The notes under the pieces were generated by a model. It saw nothing but the letters and a program-made list of their open reading frames with translations, searched no databases and was not told the DNA's origin. Below, piece by piece: positions 37,062 through 46,284 of a stretch of DNA of 64,000 bases. Within the stretch, counting starts at the first letter, position 1. Every line of letters starts with the position of its first letter. Location: positions 310,001 to 374,000 of the forward strand of contig NZ_CP030060.1 of assembly GCF_015291745.1 (NCBI RefSeq), written 5' to 3'. This DNA comes from Bradyrhizobium sp. CCBAU 53351 (GTDB lineage: Bacteria > Pseudomonadota > Alphaproteobacteria > Rhizobiales > Xanthobacteraceae). A program made the position numbers and the translations under genes.

Positions 37062-37268
37062 ATGGCGCGAAAGCCGACCAAGAAGCCGAAGGTGAGCTTG
37101 ATCGTCTCCGACGACAAGGACGTAAAGTTGAAGGTCCGACCCGGCAAGCTGCACGTCGTTCAGGTCGAAACTATCACTCCGGATCTGAAGAAGGCCGGTC
37201 GCGTCGGTGCTCGGCTTTGCGGGTACGGCACGAATATCTGCCTCGCCATCGTCGATATCGACAAGTGA
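37062..37268 (+). CDS. Candidate RiPP precursor peptide
   Basis: 68 residues after a strong GGGAGGAA ribosome site. It has a Lys-rich start (MARKPTKKPKVSLIVSDDKD), a beta-like leader and a short core-like tail, CGYGTNICLAIVDIDK, with Cys53, Tyr55 and Cys60. The stop overlaps the GTG start of a radical SAM/SPASM enzyme by four bases, the hallmark of a precursor-maturase pair. I do not recognise the peptide family. Likely modifications would be at the GYGTNIC segment (thioether or carbon-carbon links), but this is inference. Confidence 0.6.
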   Translation: MARKPTKKPKVSLIVSDDKDVKLKVRPGKLHVVQVETITPDLKKAGRVGARLCGYGTNICLAIVDIDK

Positions 37269-38695
37269 CTGCAGCGCGGCATCGTCTGCGATCATCGCGC
37301 TACAACTTCTGCGTCCCGCTAGGCGACGACAACGTCCTGTACAACGCGGGTACGGGCGCTTCGGTTCGGCTGTCGGGCCAGGACGCGCGCGAGCTTGCGC
37401 AGCTGCTTTGCGGTCCTCCGCGGAGGGTCGCCGCCAAGACGATCCCGCGTACGCTCCTCGCCACACTACGGCGAGGGGGCTTTCTCGTCGACCACGAATT
37501 CGACGAGCTAGACATGATCCGCGAGCGCTATTGGCATGCGCGTGGACGGACGCCTATGGTCATCACCCTCACGACGACGCAGGACTGCAACCTGGGTTGC
37601 TACTACTGCTACGAAGAGAGATCCCGCGATGCTCTCGCAGAAGGCGATGTTCCGGCGATAGTCGATTGGACCCGACAGCGCCTTGTCGCGTCGGGTAAGG
37701 ACAGCCTTCACGTCGACTGGTACGGCGGAGAGCCGCTCCTCAACGTCGATTTCATCGATGCAGCGTCCGCTGCGCTTCAATCGTTATGCAAGGAGATCGG
37801 GGTAAGTTACTCCGCTTCCGTAATTTCGAACGGGACATGCTGGCCGGACGACATCGCCGGCTTCGTGAGGCGACACCGCCTCCGGCAGGTGCAGATTTCC
37901 TTTGACGGCCTCAAACCGAACCACGACAAGAGACGCCGATATAGAAGGGGCAGGGCGCCCGATCCGTCTGTCTCCTCGTTCGATCAGGCGACCGCGGTGG
38001 TCGACGGATTGCTCGAGGTGGTACGCGTCGACGTAAGGTTCAATGCCGATCACGGAAACCAATGCGATTTGGACGGCTTCATCGCCTTCTGCAAGGACCG
38101 CGGCTGGTTCGACAGAGCGTTTCCGTGCGTTTTTCAACTCGCACGGATATCCGACTTTTCCGAGCGCGCCGGATTTCTTAGCCGCACGAAGCTTTCTGAG
38201 GAAGAGTTTGAGAGACTTCGCGAACGGTCCCGGCAGATGGTCCCCGACGAAGCAACTCTCGACGAAACCACAACCCGCTCGCTCTATCCTTTGCCAAGGA
38301 CCTCCGTTTGTGCAGCGCTGGCCAACGATTCGATCGTGATCGGAGCGGACGGCAATCACTATCGGTGCGGGCTTCAAGTGGGCGAGAAGGACCGCCCCGT
38401 CGCCATCCGCCGTGCCGGAGGCGACATGGTGCCCGGCCGCGATGCGGCCTGGTGGACCGGCTTCGACCCAACGCGGCAGCCCAATTGCAGCCGCTGCTCG
38501 TTCCTTCCGGTCTGTTGGGGCGGCTGTCCGAAGAAGCACTTGGAAGGCGACTCGCATTCCTTGCACGAGCAGAGCTTGTACTGGCGCAAAGCTTTGCCGC
38601 AGAAGATCGCCTGGCAATTCGGAGTGGCCCTCCAGGAAAGCGAATTCACATTCGCCGAGTCCGACCAGTTTAGGCCGGCTTCTCTCGACCCTTGA
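37265..38695 (+). CDS. Radical SAM/SPASM peptide maturase
   Basis: 476 residues from a GTG overlapping the peptide stop. An N-terminal ~90-residue region resembles a RiPP recognition element-like segment. The radical SAM cluster motif is TTTQDCNLGCYYCYEE (C108, C112, C115) and is followed by WYGGEPLLN. The C-terminal SPASM domain has TSVCAALANDSIVIGADGNH, YRCG and a CSRCSFLPVCWGGCPKKH cluster, ligands for two auxiliary 4Fe-4S clusters. Such enzymes install thioether or C-C crosslinks on ribosomal peptides. Its last 26 bases overlap the convergent M48 protease gene. Confidence 0.82.
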   Translation: MTAARHRLRSSRYNFCVPLGDDNVLYNAGTGASVRLSGQDARELAQLLCGPPRRVAAKTIPRTLLATLRRGGFLVDHEFDELDMIRERYWHARGRTPMVITLTTTQDCNLGCYYCYEERSRDALAEGDVPAIVDWTRQRLVASGKDSLHVDWYGGEPLLNVDFIDAASAALQSLCKEIGVSYSASVISNGTCWPDDIAGFVRRHRLRQVQISFDGLKPNHDKRRRYRRGRAPDPSVSSFDQATAVVDGLLEVVRVDVRFNADHGNQCDLDGFIAFCKDRGWFDRAFPCVFQLARISDFSERAGFLSRTKLSEEEFERLRERSRQMVPDEATLDETTTRSLYPLPRTSVCAALANDSIVIGADGNHYRCGLQVGEKDRPVAIRRAGGDMVPGRDAAWWTGFDPTRQPNCSRCSFLPVCWGGCPKKHLEGDSHSLHEQSLYWRKALPQKIAWQFGVALQESEFTFAESDQFRPASLDP

Positions 38696-40388
38696 TGTCC
38701 ACCTGGTTCGGTACCGACAGCTGGACCTCGAATGGATGTCGAGTCCAAAGCTTTGGCAGAGACAAATGGTCCCTCCCGCAACTGCATCGCGTCGACAGCC
38801 GCAGAGCAGAAGTGCGCCTGCGACCGCAGTCCAGACATCGACAAACTAATGCAAACAATATTGCATAAGCGAAGATCAGAGGCGCGCAGAATGCCAGCAC
38901 GCCGATAGCGAACTGAAGGCTCGATAGGCTTGCGATGGTGAACGCTCCGACCACCAGAATGGCGGCAACCGCGTCACCTATAGCGCTCCATTTGCCCGGC
39001 CTTGTTTCGCCGGTTGCGGCGATGCGGACGCCGTTCAGGAAGGCGAGCAGGCCGAGGATGGCGGCCGTCATGAGCGCGATGCGAGCACCCCCGATCAGCG
39101 TTCCGCTCCAAATCCGATCGGCGATCTGGTCGAGCGAAAATTCATGACGCCAGCCGTATAGGACTTCCAGCACGATGCGCGGGATCTGTGTGGCTAGACC
39201 CGCGACCAGAGCGTAGATCGGAACGAACAGGGCGTACCGACGTGGGTCCAAAAGCAGACCCAAACCCAACCTTGCAAGATCAGCGCGCAGAACGGCATAC
39301 AGGAAGAGGCCGGAGGCGACAGTCAGGCCGAAATTCCAAGCCTCTCTCGCCACGCCGAAAAAGTCGCGCCAGCCCGCCGTCAGCAACAATGTCAACGGCT
39401 GCAAGCCCGACATGACCAACGGATACAGGATCACCGAAATCAGGATCAGGTCACGATTTCTGATCACGCGGGTTCGTGCGGCCGGATCAGGATGCAGATT
39501 GAAGAAATCTTTGAAGGCGTCGAACGGCCGGAACGCCGGCGGCTGCTGGGCGGCGAAGACGTCGGCCAAGGCGTCCGTTCCGGCAAGTTGGGAGCCGCGG
39601 AAATCGTGGATGTGCTCGCGGCGAACGACGAAGAAGTATGAATAGACGAAAACGATCGCGCTCGAGAGGATCAGAACCGCGAACTGGGAGGACAGGCCGG
39701 CAAAGATAGCGCCATCGAAGACCGGAATGAAGCCTCCGAAAGGGGGATGGCTGCCGATGCCTCTGCGATCGATGAAACCGAGCACCAGGCAGAATATCGC
39801 GACCGCCCAGCCGAGCGTTCGAAAATGCAGGAGGATGCCGCGTCTTGCCCAAATTTCAAGCCAGGTTTCGCCAAGTTCGAGGTGCGATACTTCATGCCCA
39901 ATCATGGCTTCGAAGGCACGTGGTTGATCGCGTTGTCTAGCACGCTGATTGAGACCGACGACGACCGCATCGCCGGACGGCGTCACGCGTTCTCTGGCTT
40001 CCAACGCGTCACCGTTCTTCGGAGTGTACAGGAGGCGAGGCTGCGAACGCAGGGTCGAACGTGCCGCGATCTGCTCCAGCGTTGATCGGATGGGATCGAA
40101 GGACGGGTTCACGGCAAGTCGTTCTAGTTTCGACGCGGCATTCGTTCCGTTTCGCCATCGGTACAGCGATGCAGCTGCGATGACGATCGCGCCAAGCACG
40201 GTCAGGCCGATCATCGAAAGCACGACGTTCTGATGGATGACGTCGCCCATGTACCGTATCGGGTAGCCCTCCCATAATTTTGCGAGAAAAAGATACTGCA
40301 GACAAACCGAGATGATGATCGCCGCCGCGGCGGGGCCGTCGGAAATGCCGAGGCGGCGCAGCAAACTCCTGGGATGGGTCCCCTTCAT
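38670..40388 (-). CDS. Membrane M48-like metalloprotease
   Basis: 572 residues with about eight to ten hydrophobic segments. Two segments come before the protease motif IGHEVSHLELGE (H165, E166, H169) and several after it. The C-terminus has a CLDC...CSCGRD zinc-ribbon-like tail. M48 peptidases of this layout cleave membrane or exported proteins. It is transcribed toward the radical SAM gene and overlaps it by 26 bases. Its start overlaps the upstream gene by four bases, making an operon 41865 to 38670. It could process or guard against the peptide product, but that link is by position only. Confidence 0.7.
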   Translation of the reverse strand: MKGTHPRSLLRRLGISDGPAAAAIIISVCLQYLFLAKLWEGYPIRYMGDVIHQNVVLSMIGLTVLGAIVIAAASLYRWRNGTNAASKLERLAVNPSFDPIRSTLEQIAARSTLRSQPRLLYTPKNGDALEARERVTPSGDAVVVGLNQRARQRDQPRAFEAMIGHEVSHLELGETWLEIWARRGILLHFRTLGWAVAIFCLVLGFIDRRGIGSHPPFGGFIPVFDGAIFAGLSSQFAVLILSSAIVFVYSYFFVVRREHIHDFRGSQLAGTDALADVFAAQQPPAFRPFDAFKDFFNLHPDPAARTRVIRNRDLILISVILYPLVMSGLQPLTLLLTAGWRDFFGVAREAWNFGLTVASGLFLYAVLRADLARLGLGLLLDPRRYALFVPIYALVAGLATQIPRIVLEVLYGWRHEFSLDQIADRIWSGTLIGGARIALMTAAILGLLAFLNGVRIAATGETRPGKWSAIGDAVAAILVVGAFTIASLSSLQFAIGVLAFCAPLIFAYAILFALVCRCLDCGRRRTSALRLSTRCSCGRDHLSLPKLWTRHPFEVQLSVPNQVDIKGREKPA

Positions 40389-40816
40389 TTCTTCGGGCCA
40401 ACCTTGGCAAACAGCTTGGCGAAACCGGCCTCGAGTTTAGCCTTCTCGGCCGCGGAGAAGCGGCTCTTATTGATCGCCGACGACACTTCCTTGCGAAGCT
40501 TCTCCACGTCGTCCTTCCTGGCACGACGATCCAGCACCCGATCGAGCAGGGACCCTATGGCCGTCTTTACTCTGTCCTTCACGACGTCCTTGGCGACGTC
40601 CCCGAAGAACGCCAGAAGAAACGGAGCGACCATGGCGGCGAAAGTCGCGACTTCGGCCCCGCCGATGAAGCGGCCCTCATCCTGTGCGTCCGCGCGATGC
40701 CATTCTTCCACCAGCGCATCGAAGCCGTCTTCCACGACGAACGTGTCGTCAGGCTCGACCTCGGCGACGATAGCAAGGGCCCATTTCTTGAGGTTTTCAC
40801 TATTCACTTCCGTCAT
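40385..40816 (-). CDS. Hypothetical protein upstream of M48 protease
   Basis: 143 residues from an ATG at 40816 with GGAGAGA before it. It has an acidic N-terminus (NLKKWALAIVAEVEPDDTFV), one hydrophobic stretch (VATFAAMVAPFLLAFFGDVA) and a Lys/Asp-rich helical C-terminus. No family is recognised. A much longer frame upstream to 41245 is a shadow of the neighbouring gene. It overlaps the M48 ATG by four bases, so co-expression is likely. Confidence 0.5.
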   Translation of the reverse strand: MTEVNSENLKKWALAIVAEVEPDDTFVVEDGFDALVEEWHRADAQDEGRFIGGAEVATFAAMVAPFLLAFFGDVAKDVVKDRVKTAIGSLLDRVLDRRARKDDVEKLRKEVSSAINKSRFSAAEKAKLEAGFAKLFAKVGPKK

Positions 40817-40866
40817 GATCTCTCTCCAAGGAAAGGCAGTGCAGGTGCCGCCATCGACATGGTCCG

Positions 40867-41865
40867 TCAGCAATTGTTGCCGGAATGCTGCGGCGCGGCA
40901 ATGCACAGCCGAGCAATAGGTCTGTCGGCCAGAGGATCGTTGAGAACAAGGCCGGGTGGGCGGCCCCATTCGACCTGCTGAAGGAAGGGCAGGTTCACCT
41001 CCGCCTTGGAGTTGCAGGCTTTGAGGGGAGCCACTAAGGCCGAGTTCGAGTGGCTCCAGCCGGCGAAGTCGACCGAAAAGCAATATTCTCGTGGCATCTG
41101 CTCCGTACTGTCGTCGATTGTAGCCAAAAGAGTATTTATCGACCGGCTTCCCTGCGGAGTGATCAGCTTCCCACCGACCATCAGCCTGTATTTGATTCCA
41201 ACGAGGATATCCGCGATGTCCGAATGTACGGTTTGTCCACTCCATTCGATGACCGTGCGTACCCGGTTCTTACCGCGATAATTCCGGTTGCTCGCGACGT
41301 CGTGGAGATCGTCGGCACTGAAAGTCACGCTCCGGACGTCCGCCAATACCGCCTTCTTGCTCGTTCTCGCATTCGTGTCGACGTTCTCTAGGAAAACGCT
41401 GACGCTTTCGGTCAGCCCCTTCGCATCCCATTCGACCTTCACCAGATCGAGAACGGTCAGCGCGAGGTCGGCGTTCGCACGTGCGGCAACGGGCGGTCTG
41501 GCCACGATTGACAGGGGCTCAGGCCTTGCGATGAGCCAAATGCCGAGGCCGACGAGTGCGGCGCAGACTAGAAGCACTATCAAGGTCAAGACGTTATGGA
41601 GAATGACGATGAGGCGGATCAGTTTCACGTCCTGATCGTTCACCACACTGCGGACGGCCGTGTCCCGTTCGATCAATTGACCGATGCGCGTCGGCGTGAG
41701 CGATGCGTAATCCTTGATGTCGACATTTGGAGCGGCGCGCAGCTTATCGACGACGCCCTTCATGAGGTCACCGCCGATGCGGTACTGGCCGGCCCAGAGA
41801 TAGACGAAGAAGCCCACGATGCCGAGAACGGCTGGCAATCCCTTCAGAAAAACGAATGCATCCAC
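40867..41865 (-). CDS. Two-helix membrane protein with C-terminal domain
   Basis: 332 residues. One N-terminal membrane helix (LPAVLGIVGFFVYLWAGQY) and a second near residue 90-112 (LHNVLTLIVLLVCAALVGLG) precede a soluble ~220-residue domain (LTVLDLVKVEWDAKGLTESV, YRLMVGGKLITPQGSRSINT). No family is recognised. It is first in the minus-strand operon with the small helical protein and the M48 protease. Divergent from the gene at 42023, sharing a 157-base promoter region. Confidence 0.5.
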   Translation of the reverse strand: MDAFVFLKGLPAVLGIVGFFVYLWAGQYRIGGDLMKGVVDKLRAAPNVDIKDYASLTPTRIGQLIERDTAVRSVVNDQDVKLIRLIVILHNVLTLIVLLVCAALVGLGIWLIARPEPLSIVARPPVAARANADLALTVLDLVKVEWDAKGLTESVSVFLENVDTNARTSKKAVLADVRSVTFSADDLHDVASNRNYRGKNRVRTVIEWSGQTVHSDIADILVGIKYRLMVGGKLITPQGSRSINTLLATIDDSTEQMPREYCFSVDFAGWSHSNSALVAPLKACNSKAEVNLPFLQQVEWGRPPGLVLNDPLADRPIARLCIAAPQHSGNNC

Positions 41866-42022
41866 GTCGATTGTCTCCGCACGGTAGAATTTTGCTCAAT
41901 TTTCGCTTGCAGGACAAGTCCGGCGCAATCTAAGTGAATCCATGGTCGCGCGGGAGGAAAGGCTGCGACATTCGTGCATGGTATTAGATTTTAACGGAGA
42001 TTTGTGAGGGGCGTGGGGACAG

Positions 42023-43145
42023 ATGAGCGTTCACAAGATTCGCTATGTAGTCCGGCCGCCCAGCGCCTGCCCAAAGGAGTTGCTTTCCGGCATAAGTCCC
42101 GGCGGCCAATGCGAGGTGGATACCGATTTCGTGGCCGCATGTGCCATCGGAGAGCTCCTTCAGACCGGTGGCGGATCGAGCAGGCCATTGGCCCTGCTGT
42201 TCGAAGAGCTCCTCGTCCCCGGCGGAGACGGACTCATTTGGAAGGGCAAGGGGCCTGGCCGCGGCAAGGAGATGCGGCGCGCGTTTTCGGGGTTGTTCGG
42301 GCGATTTTTCGCCCGGGCTTACCTCGCCCGATACCACGGTTTCGATTGGTTCACACCGATCGACGGAGATCCAACGAACGTCTCGAAGCGTCTGCGTGTC
42401 ACCAGACTAGCCGGAAAGGGGACCGAGCTTCCGGATTGGATCTGCGGCTCCGGATCGGGTCGAGTTGCGGTCGCCGAGGCAAAGGGTACCAGTCAGGCAT
42501 CGAACGGCACCGGCACCGGGTTGCCTGGTCCTATAAAAACTGCCGACGGCCAACTCAAGGGAGTCGTGGTCGAGAGATTGCGGAACGTGGCCGGGAAGGA
42601 ATAGCTGGACCGCGGTTCGCGCAAAGGGCTGGGCGGTCATGTCGCGTTGGGGGGTCGAAATCCCACCACGAGGTGCTTTCCTCTACGTGCTGGATCCGGA
42701 CACGCACGGCGAACCCCCGTCGGCCCACGAACGGGACGATATAGTTCAGGACATTGCCCGGGCTCATGTCGGCTACCTTCTGGCCGGCATGGGGTTCAGC
42801 GAGATGGCATCGCAGCTCTTGGCGGAGCACGTTGCCGGCGGCAACAGGCCTCTGGAGGGAGCGTTCCTCGGGTCTGACGGTGAGGACTCCGCCACCTATC
42901 TAGGCGTACCCGTTGGGCCGCTTGGCGTGCTGCCGTTTCCCCTCGGTCAAGCTCAGACCCTCGCCCAAGCGATGCCGAACTCGATCCGGTTCGTAGGGGT
43001 CGATGCGGATGTCATCCGGAGAGCTCTCGCAGGCCAACGCCTCGACGCGAGGGCGCGCCGCAGCGACGGACCGGTTCAGATCGGCGGAGACGGTCTGCTC
43101 TATGCTCCGATAGATCGCGTTGCGCCGCGTTCCTTGGCGATCTGA
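42023..43145 (+). pseudogene. PD-(D/E)XK-like hypothetical protein, one-base frameshift
   Basis: The ATG at 42023 starts MSVHKIRYVVRPPSACPKEL. A restriction-like motif lies at ELPDWICGSGSGRVAVAEAK (D...E-x-K). At 42597-42599 one extra G (AAGGAATA) ends the frame at 42604. The natural continuation, SWTAVRAKGWAVMSRWGVEI, lies one frame over and runs to 43145. Repaired length is about 373 residues. I do not know the family. It stands upstream of the ART-like gene at 43222 on the same strand, so the pair may be one system. Homopolymer error is possible. Confidence 0.55.
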
Positions 43146-43221
43146 CGGAAGGACGATCCCTCTCGTTCGATAGATAGGGCAGGTTCCGACACTTGGAGCT
43201 CGAAGACAACCGAGGACTGAA

Positions 43222-44118
43222 ATGCCCCAGCCAGAATGGGAGCGATACAAGATTGCCGACAAGTACGCCGAACTCACTACCGTGCGGCATATCGTGCACC
43301 TGCCTGTCGCCCGCCGGATCATCGAGGACGGACGGATAAAGTCCGGGCTTGTCTTCGACAAGAGCCGGCTCAACAAATCACGCATCAGCGTCACCTGGCT
43401 GTCGGCCAATAATTGGTCGCTGGGGTCACTCTATGGGACCGTCGAATTTCAGTTCGATTGGGAGAAACTCGTCAAACACAAGAAGATCTACTGGGTCGAG
43501 GCGATGCCGAACTACCACCCGCCGGCCTTCCGTTTTCTCATGGCGTTCGAGGATATCGCTTCGCCGTTGGTGACGAAGTACGATCCGGAGAAGGATGACG
43601 GCCCATTGAGGCGTGTCGACGGGAAGTGGCGGTGGCATCCGGATTTCTGTTCAGAGTTTATGGTTGCGGATGATTTTCCGTTGTCGGACATCTCGGGATT
43701 GGACTTCGTCCGGCATCACCAGAATTACTGTCGAACCAAGCCGGATTGCTTCGAGAAAATCGCAGACCCCTCGCCTCAGACGACGTCAGGCAAGCTTTTG
43801 TCCTACGTTCTGGCGCATGGAGTCCACGCCTTGGACAAACACATGCAACCGGATGGCAGCGGAAGGAATCGGCTCCTCGACATGGCCAGCGCCTGGTTGT
43901 CGATCGGTTTCAATCAGGTGGAATATGCTGGATCGGTCGCCTCGAACGAGGATTGCGATTCCGTCATGAAGGGCGCATTGGCGCTCTTCGCAGTCGATAA
44001 AATGGATGACGGCAAGAGGCTTTTGAAGCTGATCGCAGGAAGCGCGCAATCTGTTTCCGCACTCACTAGGCTGATCCGAATTCATTTCGGCTCGCCTACC
44101 TGGGACTTCGGCTTGTGA
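43222..44118 (+). CDS. Hypothetical protein with ADP-ribosyltransferase-like (DarT-like) pattern
   Basis: 298 residues. VRHIVHLPVARRIIEDGRIK followed by SGLVFDKSRL, then ISVTWLSANNWSLGSLYG with TVEFQFDW, and CSEFMVADDFPLSDI recall the order of motifs in DarT-type ADP-ribosyltransferases (N-terminal H...G-x-I-x-S, and a late E before a P-L-x-x-I strand). The C-terminal ~110 residues are helical. DarT enzymes modify DNA thymidine. Assignment is weak and based on pattern only. It is intact, and no macrodomain antitoxin is adjacent. Confidence 0.4.
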   Translation: MPQPEWERYKIADKYAELTTVRHIVHLPVARRIIEDGRIKSGLVFDKSRLNKSRISVTWLSANNWSLGSLYGTVEFQFDWEKLVKHKKIYWVEAMPNYHPPAFRFLMAFEDIASPLVTKYDPEKDDGPLRRVDGKWRWHPDFCSEFMVADDFPLSDISGLDFVRHHQNYCRTKPDCFEKIADPSPQTTSGKLLSYVLAHGVHALDKHMQPDGSGRNRLLDMASAWLSIGFNQVEYAGSVASNEDCDSVMKGALALFAVDKMDDGKRLLKLIAGSAQSVSALTRLIRIHFGSPTWDFGL

Positions 44119-44146
44119 TTTGCGGGAGATCAGCGCTTGCGCCGGC

Positions 44147-44599
44147 TCAACCGATCTTGCCCATGGCGACGAGGTGCCCGTCGGAGCCGATCTCACAGTA
44201 CGTCGCGGCTGTACCGACTATGATGAATACCAAAGGGTCGGACTTGTGCCTTCGCAACTGCTTGCGCCACGACCGCCGGTCGACCCAGGACGGCGTTGGA
44301 TGCCGCTCGGGATGGGTGTGCCACTCGCCCACGAAGTTCACGGCCCCTCCACTTTCGAACCACTCTCTGCTCGCGATTTCCTGATGGCCCTTGTCCTGCC
44401 GCACGAATCCGAAGCGGGTGCGGCGGTCTTCCGGCATCGGAGTCGTGCACTTCAATACTTCGACGTGCGGGCCTCGGTAGCGTCCCAAAAGTATGCCGCC
44501 GGCCTCGCGATCCGACTCCGGCGGAGCCGCGAAGCGCGCGAGCTCTTGCGCGACGGCGTCGGCGAGGGTCACCAGACGGCCCTTCGCGAGAAAGATCAT
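44147..44599 (-). CDS. cap3: CBASS JAB-type isopeptidase (Cap3)
   Basis: 150-residue JAB/MPN+ protease. REAGGILLGRY supplies the catalytic Glu32, and GEWHTHPERHPTPSWVDRRS gives H94-x-H96...S104-x-x-D107. In type II CBASS this enzyme removes conjugates that the Cap2 E1/E2 enzyme forms on the C-terminus of the cyclase. The ATG at 44599 overlaps the Cap2 stop by four bases; a longer frame upstream lies inside cap2. It is intact. Confidence 0.87.
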   Translation of the reverse strand: MIFLAKGRLVTLADAVAQELARFAAPPESDREAGGILLGRYRGPHVEVLKCTTPMPEDRRTRFGFVRQDKGHQEIASREWFESGGAVNFVGEWHTHPERHPTPSWVDRRSWRKQLRRHKSDPLVFIIVGTAATYCEIGSDGHLVAMGKIG

Positions 44600-46284
44600 G
44601 CGCTTCCGCCGCAGGCGGGACACTTGACGACCCGCTTGGGATTGCCGTCCTTCACCTCGTTGGCGGTCCGATGATCCATCGTGAGAGACCGCCAGCGATG
44701 ACGCTCGCCGTTGTTCGCCCAATCGAGAACCATGTCGCACGCGAGGCCGGCCGCGCTAGCCGCCCGCGACACGGGGAAGGGGATGTAGTGGGCGTCTCCG
44801 CACGCGAGATTCCGGGCGGTCTCGATTTCCACTCCCTCGCGTAGCAGCCGGAATCTCTTCTCGCCTGCGAGCTCAACCTTCAGACACTTGAAGCAGGCGA
44901 GATCGGGATCGTGCGACATGAAGCCGACGGCGGCGGCACCGTTTCCTTCGAGCCAAGTATAGAGGATCGGCGGGAAGTCAGGACGCTTTCTTACGGCGTA
45001 GTCGTTCAGCGCGATCGACAGCGCTTCTTCGCCTGTGGCATCGATGCACAGGTCGTACCGCTGCAGGATTGCCAGCTGCTTCATGATCGAATCGCAGCTG
45101 AACCCGATGTCCAGGTGCGGCAGCTGCTGGCCCAGAAAATCGGCGCAGGCTTCGGCCTTGTTCCACGTGAGATACGGCGCGCCGAGGAGGTGCCGGCCGA
45201 GATTCGCGCCCTGGAGTTCGTCGTCGTCGACGAGCATCAATCTTCCGCCGCCGGCGCCGGCACCGCTTTGAGCCAGGTGCTGCGCAAGAAATCCGCCGAC
45301 CGTTCCGCATCCGATCAGCAGGATGCGCTTTCCTGCGAGGTTCTTCATGTGACCGAGATTCCTCGAAAAGACATAGCCTTCATCGGCGGGGACTCCCACA
45401 TAGCCCGAAATTTCGACAGCGGCCGGTATCCGATCGAGCGTTCGCGCGATGCTGGCTCGCCTGTTCTTCAGGAATTCCGGCGTCCGATAGGGTTTGGCGA
45501 TCTCCGCCGATACGAAGAACCTTCCGTTCGGCGCGGACAGGCAGATCCATTGGATGTGGAGATCTTTCGTCCTGGCGAACGCCGCTTCGATCGATCCGAG
45601 CGCATTGGGGGCCATTTTCTTCAGCCAGCCGTTGAGCTGCGCCAGATCCTTGGGCGGCCACGGCAGCTTCGGATCGAACGAAAGCGGCGGCACCAGAATT
45701 ATCGGGCAAAGGATACCTGGACCAGGATCCTTCACGGTGTTCCTCCGGTGCAGCTTCGCGAAACTTGTTTTGTCGTGGGAGACGACGATGGTTTTGTGCT
45801 CCGGATCGCGGTCCAGCCTGAGGATGTGGACCTTCGCGTCGCCTTCGAAAGAAGGGGGCAGATCGACCAAGACCTCGCCGTCCGACCAGTAGCCGCCGAA
45901 CTCCTCGGCGAGGTCGTCGACCAGGCGGCCCCTTACGGCGTCACGCAGCACCTGGTCCGCACGCTCGAGGCACTGGATGATGGTCTCGGCGGGCTTGTAG
46001 CGGTCGAGCACGACGCTCTTGCGGTCGAGATAGCAGAACGTGCCGTCCGAGCGGAGCACATGCGGGACCTGCCCCTTCGATCCCGCTTCCGGGTCGGTCA
46101 GGCAAATGACCGGAGGCCTGATGAAGTCGAGGTCGTCGACGGATACGACCGCCGGGACCTTGAGTCCGGTCTCGTCGAGAAGGCCGATGTAGTGAAGGCC
46201 ACGACGCGAAAAGTCGCGCCGGAAGTTGCGCTGACTGAAGGCGTCGTGAATGCGCCGGACAGAATCGTCGTCCCGCTCAGGCAC
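44596..46284 (-). CDS. cap2: CBASS E2-E1 fusion enzyme (Cap2)
   Basis: 562 residues from a GTG at 46284 that overlaps the cyclase end by 8 bases; an upstream ATG at 46398 would sit well inside the cyclase. The N-terminal ~130 residues are E2-like (VPHVLRSDGTFCYLDR carries the likely E2 Cys). A linker domain follows, then a ThiF-type adenylation domain (GKRILLIGCGTVGGFLAQHL, LMLVDDDELQGANLGRHLLG). A C-terminal CPACGG pair ends it. Cap2 ligates the cyclase C-terminus to targets and primes it for higher activity. It is intact. Confidence 0.87.
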   Translation of the reverse strand: MPERDDDSVRRIHDAFSQRNFRRDFSRRGLHYIGLLDETGLKVPAVVSVDDLDFIRPPVICLTDPEAGSKGQVPHVLRSDGTFCYLDRKSVVLDRYKPAETIIQCLERADQVLRDAVRGRLVDDLAEEFGGYWSDGEVLVDLPPSFEGDAKVHILRLDRDPEHKTIVVSHDKTSFAKLHRRNTVKDPGPGILCPIILVPPLSFDPKLPWPPKDLAQLNGWLKKMAPNALGSIEAAFARTKDLHIQWICLSAPNGRFFVSAEIAKPYRTPEFLKNRRASIARTLDRIPAAVEISGYVGVPADEGYVFSRNLGHMKNLAGKRILLIGCGTVGGFLAQHLAQSGAGAGGGRLMLVDDDELQGANLGRHLLGAPYLTWNKAEACADFLGQQLPHLDIGFSCDSIMKQLAILQRYDLCIDATGEEALSIALNDYAVRKRPDFPPILYTWLEGNGAAAVGFMSHDPDLACFKCLKVELAGEKRFRLLREGVEIETARNLACGDAHYIPFPVSRAASAAGLACDMVLDWANNGERHRWRSLTMDHRTANEVKDGNPKRVVKCPACGGSA

